A DNA stretch of 64,000 nt from the NCBI GenBank assembly GCA_048370855.1, contig DBGEOK010000046.1, positions 1 to 64,000 on the forward strand, given 5' to 3'. This DNA is from Limiplasma sp048370855 (GTDB taxonomy: Bacteria; Bacillota; Clostridia; Christensenellales; Aristaeellaceae). The notes under the pieces are model-generated. The model ran no database searches and had not been told where the DNA came from. It worked only from the letters and a program-made list of their open reading frames with translations. Shown here in pieces: positions 9,216 through 17,533 of this stretch (position 1 is the stretch's first letter; each line of letters begins with the position of its first letter). A program made the translations under genes and the position numbers.

Positions 9216-10937
9216 ATGCCCAATATCACTCAAACGGACGCTTTTGACAGACCCATGGATTACTGGCTTCGCCGCGCCGACCGCTGCCGGCAGACGGGCG
9301 ACCTCCGCCGCGCCTCCGTGCTGCTTCGCCACGCCGCCCGCCTGGCTCCCGCTTCCCCTGAAGCCGGTTTGCAATACGCCGAGGGCCTAAGAGAGCTGAA
9401 CTGCTATGAGGCCAGCAGCCGCGAAGCCTTTTCCGCCCTCGCCTCCGGGCCGGAGCATTTCGCCCTCTACGGGCTTATCGGCCGGAATATGCTTTCCTTG
9501 GGCTACCGCCAGGAGGCTATGGACGCCTTCGCGCTCTATATGGCCGGCTCGCGGCTTCATCCCGACGAGCTGCCGCCGTGGGACGACGAGGTCTACGACC
9601 TGGAGGAAATGTTTTACGAGCCGCCGCGCCGCCGCCGCGCAAGGCTGGACTCGCTTCTTGACATTGCCGGGAGCCGTATTTCCTCCGGGGATTTTGAAAA
9701 CGCCAGGCGCGCGCTACGCCGCGCCGCCAGACCGCCCTTTCCCCGCAGGCAAGCCCGCCGCGATTCGCTCGCGGCGATGTATCACGAATGTCTGAACCAT
9801 CAGGACGCCGCTCTTTTCTTCGCGCGGCGCGCGTTACGCGCCGCCCCGCGTCATCCTTGCATCGCGGCCTCCGCCGCCTGCCTGTTCCACCGCCTCGACC
9901 GTCCGCGTGAGGCGGGTTTGGCGCTTCTGCGCGCCGCCGCTTGTTCCCGCTTTGCGTCCGAGGAGCTTTTGGTCTGTGTCGCCGCCGAGCAGCTATGCCT
10001 TCTTCCCATCGCCCGCCGGATGCTGCAGCGCACGCTCCGCCGAACCCCCAACCGCCTGCCCGCCTGTTATAACCTGTGCGTATGCCACCTAAAGGCCGGA
10101 GAGCTGGAAACGGCGTCCGGATATATTCACCTCTGCCGGGAGCTGGACCCGGACGATCTGCTGGTTGAGAGCCTGTTTTCCCGCGTTGTCGGCTGGCAGG
10201 AGGAGGGGTTCGATTCCGCCGGGACCGCGGAGGCGGCGCGGGAGCTTCCGTTTTACGGCGTCGTCCTCAGCGGGGATCTGAAATCCACGCTGTTGCCCCT
10301 GGCTCAAGCCCTGTCTGAAGGGATGGCCTCCTTTGCCGCGCGGCTGCAGAAGGACCCGAAGCTGTACCGGCGTTTCCTGGCCGCGCTGACCCTTCCCGTC
10401 AGCGTCATGGAACGCCTGCTGCCCCGCGTGTGCGAGGCCCTCCCACGCGCGTTCTGCGAGCGCCTGCTTCGGGAAATCCTTACGGCCGATCCCCGGGACG
10501 GAGACGCAAAGCGCTTTGCCGTTTCCAGGCTCGCGGCCCTGGGCGCAAGCCCCCCGTATTTGGTATGGTATGAGGGTCGCCTCGCCAGCATTGACCCGGC
10601 GATGCTCCCCATCCGAACGCCGACCCTCCTGAACCGCCTGCTGACGCTCCGCATCCGCCAGGCCGAGCGGTTCAACGAAAAGGGCGGCGGATTGATTCCC
10701 TACGCGCTCCTGTTGATCAGCCGCATGAACCGCCGCCAGCGCCTTGACCTTGCGGGGGATCTGGCGGGCGTCTGGCCTTTGGCCCTGGCGCTTCACTTCC
10801 GCGCGGCTAACGGCCTACCCCCGCTCCCGGCAGACCGGTTCCCCTTGGGTCCCACGCGCGCCGGCGCGCTCCGCCAGGCGCTCCGCACGCTGAACGCCCT
10901 GACTGTCCGAAAGGAGAACGCCCATGGAATGCATTGA
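9216..10937 (+). CDS. tetratricopeptide-repeat protein of unknown function
   Basis: 573 residues, very rich in Arg, Ala and Leu, with repeated helical hairpins of the TPR kind (for example around CRQTGDLRRASVLLRHAARLAP at 31-52, then several blocks through residue 320). No signal peptide, membrane segment or enzymatic motif. ATG 9216 is chosen because AAGGAG lies 7 bases upstream; an upstream in-frame ATG at 9192 has none. The end overlaps the HEAT-like gene by 14 bases, so the two are coupled and may act together as protein-binding scaffolds. I do not recognise a named family. Confidence 0.7.
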   Translation: MPNITQTDAFDRPMDYWLRRADRCRQTGDLRRASVLLRHAARLAPASPEAGLQYAEGLRELNCYEASSREAFSALASGPEHFALYGLIGRNMLSLGYRQEAMDAFALYMAGSRLHPDELPPWDDEVYDLEEMFYEPPRRRRARLDSLLDIAGSRISSGDFENARRALRRAARPPFPRRQARRDSLAAMYHECLNHQDAALFFARRALRAAPRHPCIAASAACLFHRLDRPREAGLALLRAAACSRFASEELLVCVAAEQLCLLPIARRMLQRTLRRTPNRLPACYNLCVCHLKAGELETASGYIHLCRELDPDDLLVESLFSRVVGWQEEGFDSAGTAEAARELPFYGVVLSGDLKSTLLPLAQALSEGMASFAARLQKDPKLYRRFLAALTLPVSVMERLLPRVCEALPRAFCERLLREILTADPRDGDAKRFAVSRLAALGASPPYLVWYEGRLASIDPAMLPIRTPTLLNRLLTLRIRQAERFNEKGGGLIPYALLLISRMNRRQRLDLAGDLAGVWPLALALHFRAANGLPPLPADRFPLGPTRAGALRQALRTLNALTVRKENAHGMH

Positions 10938-11745
10938 TTTTGACGTTCATTTTGAAGAGTATCTGAACGCCTGGATGGAAAAAAACCGCGCGCGCTTCAA
11001 GCGTCCCGAGGATATGGAGGAAGAGGTTCCGGACGTATACCTCCGCTTTCTCAACGCTCCGGCCGGCTGGCTGGACGGCGCGACCCCCGGCGCTTACTTT
11101 GACCGTTTCGACCGCGCGGCGGAGCTGTGCGACCTGCTTTCAGCCTATGTGAGGCAAGGCGTGCCCGTCCCCGATCCCCTGCTGGACCGGCTGGCCGATT
11201 TGGGGGACGAGCAGGCTCTCCTGGCCCTGGTCAGGGACCGCCAAGCCCCATGCGCCGCCCGCATGCACGGCATCGAGCTGCTGCGCCAGCTCGACAGCTC
11301 GCTTCCGATGGTGGACTTCATTCGATGGCAGGTGGAACGCCAGGAGGACGAGGATCTTTTGGACAACGCGCTGGAAAGCCTGCGGCAGATGGGCGAGGCG
11401 GTGCGCAGGCCGGCGAAGCTTGCCTTTACCGCGGCGGGGCCCGAGGGCAAGGAAGCCCTTTTGGACGTGCTGTGCGATTACCCGGGGGACGAGGATGTTT
11501 TCCGCTACGCGCTCGAGCAGTTCCAGGTAAGAAAGGACAAGCGCGCCCTTTTCGCCGGCTATCTTGCCAAGCTGGAGGACGACCATGCCCTGGAAGCGCT
11601 TCTGGACGCGGCGGAGAGCGACGATGTAAGCTATATCGACTTTATCGAAATCCGCAGCGCGATCGAGCGCCTGGGCAGCGAGGCCCCCGTCCGCGATTTC
11701 TCCAACGATCCCACCTACCGCGCCGTCAGGCGTCTGCAAAAATAG
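10924..11745 (+). CDS. HEAT-like repeat protein of unknown function
   Basis: 273 residues, strongly acidic, made of short alpha-helical pairs of about 30-40 residues resembling HEAT/PBS-lyase repeats (for example LADLGDEQALLALVRDR, the LESLRQMGEAVRRPAKLAF block and LAKLEDDHALEALLDAAES). No membrane segment. It starts inside the preceding TPR gene with AAAGGAG before the ATG. A helical solenoid next to a TPR solenoid suggests a two-protein assembly, but nothing in the sequence points to its target. Confidence 0.68.
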   Translation: MECIDFDVHFEEYLNAWMEKNRARFKRPEDMEEEVPDVYLRFLNAPAGWLDGATPGAYFDRFDRAAELCDLLSAYVRQGVPVPDPLLDRLADLGDEQALLALVRDRQAPCAARMHGIELLRQLDSSLPMVDFIRWQVERQEDEDLLDNALESLRQMGEAVRRPAKLAFTAAGPEGKEALLDVLCDYPGDEDVFRYALEQFQVRKDKRALFAGYLAKLEDDHALEALLDAAESDDVSYIDFIEIRSAIERLGSEAPVRDFSNDPTYRAVRRLQK

Positions 11746-11782
11746 CGGCGGCGCATGCCGCCCGCACGGAAGGAGACGGATC

Positions 11783-12451
11783 ATGACCCTTCAGGAAATC
11801 AAACAAAACGAAAGCATCAAGGCGCTCGTGCGCGCCTCGAACCATTACCTCGAAGCCTTGGGCTATACGGATCACGGCCCGCGCCATTTGAGCTATGTGA
11901 GCCGCACGGCCAGCGGCATCTTAAAAAGCCTCGGTTACAGCGAGCGTGAAATAGAGCTGGCCGCCATCGCCGGCTGGGTGCACGACGTCGGCAACAGCAT
12001 CAACCGCCATGATCACGGCCCCAACGGCGCGATCCTCCTATACCCCATCCTGCGGGAGGCGGGCATGCCCATCCCCGACGTGGTGGAAATTATCACCGCC
12101 GTGGGCAACCACGAGGAGCAAAGCGGCACGGTTTCAAGCGCGGTCAGCGCGGCGCTGGCCATCGGGGACAAAAGCGACGCCCACAAAAGCCGCGTGCGCA
12201 ACGGCAAACCCGACCTTGCCGACGTCCATGACCGGGTTAATTTTTCCATTCAGGAAAACAGCGTGACCGTCGAGCGCAAAAAGCATATCATCCGGCAGGA
12301 GCTTCAAATGGACGGGTCCTCCAGCGTGCTGGAATACCTGAGCATTTATCTGCCGCGCATCCTCATGTGCGAGCAGGCGGCGGAATTTCTGGGCCAGCGC
12401 TTTGAATTGTTCATCAACGACCGTCCCGTCAACAACCGCGCCGGCGCCTGA
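11783..12451 (+). CDS. HD-domain phosphohydrolase
   Basis: 222 residues. HD-superfamily metal ligands are visible: His in GPRHLSYV, the HD pair in GWVHDVGNSINRHDHG, and further His/Asp in GNHEEQSG and IGDKSDAH. Such proteins are metal-dependent phosphohydrolases of nucleotides or phosphoproteins; the substrate is unknown. AAGGAGA precedes the start, and the gene sits between the HEAT-like and the zinc-ribbon gene with short gaps, consistent with one transcript. Confidence 0.8.
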   Translation: MTLQEIKQNESIKALVRASNHYLEALGYTDHGPRHLSYVSRTASGILKSLGYSEREIELAAIAGWVHDVGNSINRHDHGPNGAILLYPILREAGMPIPDVVEIITAVGNHEEQSGTVSSAVSAALAIGDKSDAHKSRVRNGKPDLADVHDRVNFSIQENSVTVERKKHIIRQELQMDGSSSVLEYLSIYLPRILMCEQAAEFLGQRFELFINDRPVNNRAGA

Positions 12452-12479
12452 CCGGCCCTTTGGGAAGGAGGCAGTTTTC

Positions 12480-14477
12480 TTGATCTGTGAACGTTGCGGC
12501 TATTCCATGCCGGACGGTTCCCTTACGTGCGACCATTGCGGCACGTTTTTGGGCAAGTATTCCGGCCACGCCTATACGGAAACCGGCGTGCGCGCCATCC
12601 GGCAGGGACGCGTAAGCGCCTCCGCCCCAACGCTGCCCTCCCATGGCGGTTCCATGAAGGAATACGGCGATTACGAACTCTCCGCCCTTCCGGTGGAGCA
12701 CAGCGACCGGGCCCCAAGGCGCAAGCCCGTTTCCTCCGCCCGACCGTCCCGCGAAAGCGCCAGCCGTCCGGATACCCGGCGCGGCGTGCCGGTGAACGCC
12801 CACAGCCGCACCCCCAACGTCCCGCGCAGACACGGCCATATTCATTCCGTCAAGCGGCGTCATATCAACTGGATGCTCATCGGCCTGATCTGCGTCGCGC
12901 TGTGCTTGCTCGCGGGGGCCGGTTATATGGTCTACATGAGCAAAAGCGACAGCGGGCAGCGCATGACCGCGCGGAAAAACGTCCTGGCAGCGACGGAGGG
13001 CATGTTTACCCTTGCGCTCAACGAGAAGGACCCGCTGGCCCAGGAGGAGCGCGAGGCGCTGCTGAAGACCTGGAACAAAGCCCCCGCCCAGGCCTATTGG
13101 CTTGTGGGACAGGAATTCCTCGACGTGGGGGATATTGAAACCGCCATCCAAAGCTTCCGCCTCGCGGACGTGCTGGACCCGGAGAATTACGACGGCCTGC
13201 TTTTACTGGCAAGCGCCTACGAGCTTCTGGGGGATGACGACAGCGCCGAAAAGCTTTATCTCACTTTGGAGGAAACCGTCAGTCCCTTCCGCAGCGAAGC
13301 CTATACCGCCCTCATCCGTATGTACCAGGAGCAGGAGCGCGGCCCGGAGGCCGCCGACATGATGCTGCTGGCCTACAACAACACCGATAAGGAAACCTTC
13401 CGGCTGCAGCGGAAGGATTATATTCCGCTCATGCCCCAGGTAAGCCTTTCCGCGGGCCGGTACGAAATCAACAAGCTGGAGGAAGACGTCTACCTGACCT
13501 CTCCGCAGGGGTATGACATCTACTATACCATAGACGACAACGCAACGCTCCCGGCGGAGGGAAAGCTGGCGGAGGACGGGCGGATCGTACCCGAGGAGGG
13601 CACGGTCACGCTTCGCGCCGTATGCGTCAGCGGAGATCTGGTCAGCGACCCGCTCAGCGTTTCCTATACCTTCTATTATCCCTCCCCACCCGCCCCCAAG
13701 GCCAACCTTGCCCCCAACACCTACACCAAGCGCAAGGAGGTAAGCCTTCGTCCGGGAGAGATGGAGGAGGGGATGACCAGAAAGGAGAAGGCCGAGGCCG
13801 AGGCGCAGCTAAAATATTACTATACCATCGACGGCTCCACGCCCACGCCGGAAAGCCCCGTTTACGACGGAACCCCCATCAAGCTTCCTTCCGGACGGGT
13901 TACCTTGCAAGCCATCTGCGTCAATCAATATGGAAAGGTCTCCAGCACCATGGTGGTCGGGTATAAGTTCAACGTTAAGCCGGCCCCGTTGGAAATGTAC
14001 CAGGAGGACGATACCTTTTCCGGCTTTACCCTGATGAAAACCTCCATCGCGGAGTTTACCGAGCGCTTCGGAAAGCCTAAGGAAGAGCTGCCCACAACCT
14101 ACCTCAACCTGACCAACGAAGCGCGGCACCTTACGTATAGCTGGGGGTACGCCGTGTTTATCCTGGATAACGGCGCGTGGAAGCTGGCGCGTATCGAAAT
14201 GGACAGCGAGATTGCGTCCGGCCCTCGCGGCGTGGGCTTTGGCAGCAGTGAAAGCGAGATCTGCGGCGTATACAAGGATTTTGGCCAGGTGGAAGCCCCC
14301 AACGGGACCCGCGGCCTCTACTATGAGTATCCCCGGGTGGGCCAGGTGCTGGTAAGCGACGACGGCGCGCGCATTGTTCAGTATTCCTGCGTCACGCTGG
14401 AAAACAAGGTCTGGGTTCTTCAATACCATTTGCATAACGGGCGCGTCAATAAAATTGCGCATTATTACCAGCCCTGA
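12480..14477 (+). CDS. zinc-ribbon, single-pass membrane protein with TPR and chitobiase-C-terminal-type domains
   Basis: 665 residues starting at TTG 12480, chosen because GGAAGGAGG ends 8 bases before it and translation then begins exactly at the zinc ribbon (CERC-x13-CDHC). Order: zinc ribbon (1-22), basic disordered linker, one membrane helix (about 131-153), TPR-like helices (about 200-300), two Ig-like CHB_HEX_C repeats, each with the YYTIDD/YYTIDGSTP signature (about 340-400 and 440-505), and a C-terminal domain of about 150 residues. The N-terminus is predicted inside, the rest outside the cell. CHB_HEX_C domains occur in carbohydrate-active and surface proteins. A cytosolic zinc finger tied to extracellular repeats suggests a sensor or assembly role, but this is inference. 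Confidence 0.75.
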   Translation: MICERCGYSMPDGSLTCDHCGTFLGKYSGHAYTETGVRAIRQGRVSASAPTLPSHGGSMKEYGDYELSALPVEHSDRAPRRKPVSSARPSRESASRPDTRRGVPVNAHSRTPNVPRRHGHIHSVKRRHINWMLIGLICVALCLLAGAGYMVYMSKSDSGQRMTARKNVLAATEGMFTLALNEKDPLAQEEREALLKTWNKAPAQAYWLVGQEFLDVGDIETAIQSFRLADVLDPENYDGLLLLASAYELLGDDDSAEKLYLTLEETVSPFRSEAYTALIRMYQEQERGPEAADMMLLAYNNTDKETFRLQRKDYIPLMPQVSLSAGRYEINKLEEDVYLTSPQGYDIYYTIDDNATLPAEGKLAEDGRIVPEEGTVTLRAVCVSGDLVSDPLSVSYTFYYPSPPAPKANLAPNTYTKRKEVSLRPGEMEEGMTRKEKAEAEAQLKYYYTIDGSTPTPESPVYDGTPIKLPSGRVTLQAICVNQYGKVSSTMVVGYKFNVKPAPLEMYQEDDTFSGFTLMKTSIAEFTERFGKPKEELPTTYLNLTNEARHLTYSWGYAVFILDNGAWKLARIEMDSEIASGPRGVGFGSSESEICGVYKDFGQVEAPNGTRGLYYEYPRVGQVLVSDDGARIVQYSCVTLENKVWVLQYHLHNGRVNKIAHYYQP

Positions 14478-14632
14478 ATGGGGCGCGCGGCGGCGCGCGA
14501 ACGGCCGCGCGAGCCTTTCTCTCCTTTTTTCTCCATGCATTCTTCCTGATTCTTGCAACATATCCCGCTTGTGAATCGTCTGTATCTTATGTGACGCTCC
14601 GCCCTTCGGGAGCGCGAAAGGAGGAACCTTCC

Positions 14633-16969
14633 ATGAAACGATTTCTGAAAACCGCCTTATGCCTGGCGCTTGTCATGGCGCTGATGACCGGCGCGGCGGC
14701 GCTCGCCGCGAGCGGCGGCAACGCGAATCTTTATCCTCAGACGGACTACGACGATCCCGACCAAAAATACGCGATGAGCGCGGCCGGCATCGGCGGAACG
14801 CTGTACCTTCTGGTCCGGAAGGCCAGCGGTTCAAACGTTTTGCTCGAGCGCTGGACCCCGGACATGGAAACGCCCGAAACCATGGCTGAAAGCTATACCT
14901 ACTACGCGTATGACCAGGAGGGCAAGCCTGAAAAAACAAACCTTTCCCACCTGTTTACGGATGGGAAGGCCCTCTACGGCTTCGATATCACCTCCCGGAG
15001 CGTCCGAAGGCTCGTAAGCGAGAGCGGAGCCCTGGAGGATACGCCGCTTTACGCGCTGGACTTCTCCTCCCTGGCCTCGGGAGAGGACGCCTCGGAATAC
15101 GCGGAAGACGTCAACATCGGCGTCCTGTCCCTCTTCGCGGACAACGGAGTGCTCTACCTGCTGTGCGAAACCTATATGGAGCAGTCTACCAAAGCTTTCT
15201 TTCAATTCGACCTGGAGACGGGCGCGCTTCTGAAACAGGAGGCGGCGCAGAAGCTCCGCTATGCCGCGCCGTACCGCGACGGCAAGCTTCTTGCCTTATG
15301 GCAGGAAGGGGATAAGGATTACAATGAAGAAACGGGCGAGATGATTCCCGGCGTCATCGCCGAGTACGACCCCGCCACAGGCGCCGCGCAGCCCCTGGTT
15401 ACCGCCCTGACGTATTCCGATACCGGCCTTCGGTACGACGCCGCCTCCAACACGGCCTGCTTTATCTCCGGCTCCACCGTTTATAGCCTCAAGGATATGG
15501 GCGCGGAGCCCACGGTCAGCGCCTATCTCCCCTCCGAGGCCTGGAGCGGCGACGGGCAGAGCTTTTTGCTGCTGGAGGGGGGCCTGTACGTCTATGCCGG
15601 CTATCAGGGCGTGATGGTGCGCAAGCTGGATATGCCCGGCGTTGAAAACGGCGCCCTGACCATCGCGGGCGATTACGGCACCAGCGCCCATATCGCCGCC
15701 GTCGCCGCCCACCCCGAGCTGTCCATCACCGTCTCTTCTAAATATTATGGGAACATGGAGGACCTGACCACCGCCATGCTCAGCGGCGAAAACGCCGTGG
15801 ACGTGATCCGCCTGACCTCCTCCAACTCGCCGCTGGACCGGCTGATTGTAAAGGGCTATGCCGCCGACCTGAGCGGATTTGCCGATATCGCTTCCGTCGC
15901 CGCGCGGATGGACGGACGCTTTACGGAGGCGCTTACGCGGGATGGAAAGCTATACGGCCTGCCCGTTGACTTCAGCAGCTACACCGTCGGCTACAACCGC
16001 GAGGTTTGGGAGGAAACCCTCGGCCTGACCGAGGACGACCTGCCCAAGACCTTCCTGGAGCTGGTGGACTTTATCGCTAACTATTACGCGGACTACGGCG
16101 AGGATCACCCGGAAATCAGCCTGTTTGGCGATATGCAGCTACATACCCTTCTGCTTCAGCTTGCCATGGACCAGTACGTGGCCCTCCAAATCAAGACGGA
16201 GGGCGTCGTCTCCTTCGATACCCCGCTGTTTCACAAGCTTTTGAGCGCCCTGGACGCGGTTGATTATACCGAGATCGACCCCTATGCCGAGCTTGGCGAC
16301 GACGTGTGGTCGGACGACGAGGCCCTGAACGAATTTTGGTCCAAGCCCGCGCTCTTTTCCGCCTACTGCTCCGTGCAGCCTCCGCAAGCCTACTCCTATG
16401 ACGCCAACGCGATCCCGCTCGTTCTGCCGCTGGACGAGGGGCAGGAGCCCGTCATTCCGGTCAGCCTGGATGTGATGATCGTCAATCCCCGCACCACGCG
16501 GATGGATCAGGCCGCGGTCTACCTGGCCGAGTACGCCAAGCATTACGACGCGAGCAACGCGGCGCTGACCCTCTTCCCGGACAATAACGAGCCCGTGCCC
16601 AATCCCTACTTTGAGCAAAATAAAAAATCCTACGAAACCTCTCTGGAGGACATGAAGAAGTCTCTGGAGGCCGCCAGCGAGGAAAACAAGGCGGGCATCC
16701 GCGAGGAGATCAAATGGCTGGAGGACCGGCTCGCCAACATCGAGAACGACCGCATGAGCGTGACGGAGGAAATGATCGTAAAATACCGCGAGCTGATTTC
16801 CCCCTACCTGTACGTAATGCCCCAAACCCCGCTGACCGACTGGTCCAGCGAGTCCTCCAGCGAGCTGCAGACCCAAATCCAGCAGTACCGGGACGGCGCG
16901 ATCGATTCGGAAACCTTTATCCGTGAAATTGACAAACGCGTAAAGATGATGATGCTGGAGGATCAGTAA
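14633..16969 (+). CDS. large extracellular solute-binding protein, first of two paralogues
   Basis: 778 residues. A Sec signal peptide (basic MKRF, hydrophobic core, AxA-type site near residue 26) carries no lipobox cysteine. The N-terminal half (about 30-340) is a string of short beta-rich blocks resembling a beta-propeller. The C-terminal half begins NGALTIAGDYGTSAH and has the fold pattern of family-1/8 sugar-binding proteins (LDRLIVKGYAADLS, DGKLYGLPVDFSSYTVGYN, LFSAYC). Near the end is a charged coiled coil (about 665-725). ATG 14633 has AAAGGAGG upstream and starts at the signal peptide. It is followed by a clear paralogue and by MalF/MalG-type permeases, so it probably presents a ligand to that importer. 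Ligand unknown. Confidence 0.8.
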   Translation: MKRFLKTALCLALVMALMTGAAALAASGGNANLYPQTDYDDPDQKYAMSAAGIGGTLYLLVRKASGSNVLLERWTPDMETPETMAESYTYYAYDQEGKPEKTNLSHLFTDGKALYGFDITSRSVRRLVSESGALEDTPLYALDFSSLASGEDASEYAEDVNIGVLSLFADNGVLYLLCETYMEQSTKAFFQFDLETGALLKQEAAQKLRYAAPYRDGKLLALWQEGDKDYNEETGEMIPGVIAEYDPATGAAQPLVTALTYSDTGLRYDAASNTACFISGSTVYSLKDMGAEPTVSAYLPSEAWSGDGQSFLLLEGGLYVYAGYQGVMVRKLDMPGVENGALTIAGDYGTSAHIAAVAAHPELSITVSSKYYGNMEDLTTAMLSGENAVDVIRLTSSNSPLDRLIVKGYAADLSGFADIASVAARMDGRFTEALTRDGKLYGLPVDFSSYTVGYNREVWEETLGLTEDDLPKTFLELVDFIANYYADYGEDHPEISLFGDMQLHTLLLQLAMDQYVALQIKTEGVVSFDTPLFHKLLSALDAVDYTEIDPYAELGDDVWSDDEALNEFWSKPALFSAYCSVQPPQAYSYDANAIPLVLPLDEGQEPVIPVSLDVMIVNPRTTRMDQAAVYLAEYAKHYDASNAALTLFPDNNEPVPNPYFEQNKKSYETSLEDMKKSLEAASEENKAGIREEIKWLEDRLANIENDRMSVTEEMIVKYRELISPYLYVMPQTPLTDWSSESSSELQTQIQQYRDGAIDSETFIREIDKRVKMMMLEDQ

Positions 16970-16993
16970 CCGCCGGCTTGCCGGGCCCGTCGC

Positions 16994-17036
16994 GGAAGCA
17001 TCCCGGCCCTTCGACGCGGCGAGGCCGGGATGTTCC
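16994..17036 (+). terminator. hairpin after the first binding protein
   Basis: Inverted repeat GGAAGCATCCCGGCC paired with GGCCGGGATGTTCC around a loop of 14 bases, with one mismatch. It begins 25 bases after the stop. There is no T run, so it may stabilise the upstream mRNA or attenuate transcription, not end it. Confidence 0.45.
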
Positions 17037-17244
17037 CATAGCGCGGCTGCCCCGCTGTCCCTTTTGGTGGGAATGCACCCTGATTGCGCAGGACGCCGCG
17101 TCCGGCTTGACTTTCTTCGCCGTTGCGCCTATGATGGGGCCGGCGTTCCTCCTTTGGCGGGCCTGTTTCGGGCCTTCCCCCCGCGAAGGATGCTTTTATC
17201 GCCGCGAACAGCCCGACCGGCGTAACCGGGCGTCCCCGTTCTCG

Positions 17245-17512
17245 CGCCGCCGAAGCGGCGGCGGATCAGGCCGTCGAAAAAGCTCGCCTGGCGACGATCT
17301 TTTCCGCCGAGAACTGGCGGAAACGTTTCGGCTCTAGCTGAAACGCCCCGCCCGCCTGGGTGCTTAGCACGTCAAAAGCGCCGGATCCATTGCCGACCGC
17401 AGCTTAGCCAGGCGAACCGATTTCATTTGGAGGGGCCGCGACCCCTCCAAACCACCCTCAAAATGGGTTTTTCAACAAGCTGTTCCGCCGCCGGGACCGG
17501 CGGCGGATTTCA
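17245..17512 (+). repeat. dispersed repeat B, copy 1
   Basis: This non-coding block matches, in opposite orientation, the stretch at about 26484-26795. Shared parts: CAGGCCGTCGAAAAAGC followed by CGATCTTTTCCGCCGAGAACT, and later CCAGGCGAACC, ATTTCATTTGGAGGGGC and CCCCTCCAAACC, the last two forming a hairpin. GC-rich palindromes bound it (17248-17263 CGCCGCCGAAGCGGCGGC, and GCCGCCGGGACCGGCGGC near 17486). It lies between the two binding-protein genes. No open frame in it is credible. Confidence 0.8.
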
Positions 17513-17533
17513 GGCAAGGAAAGGGAGAATCAG

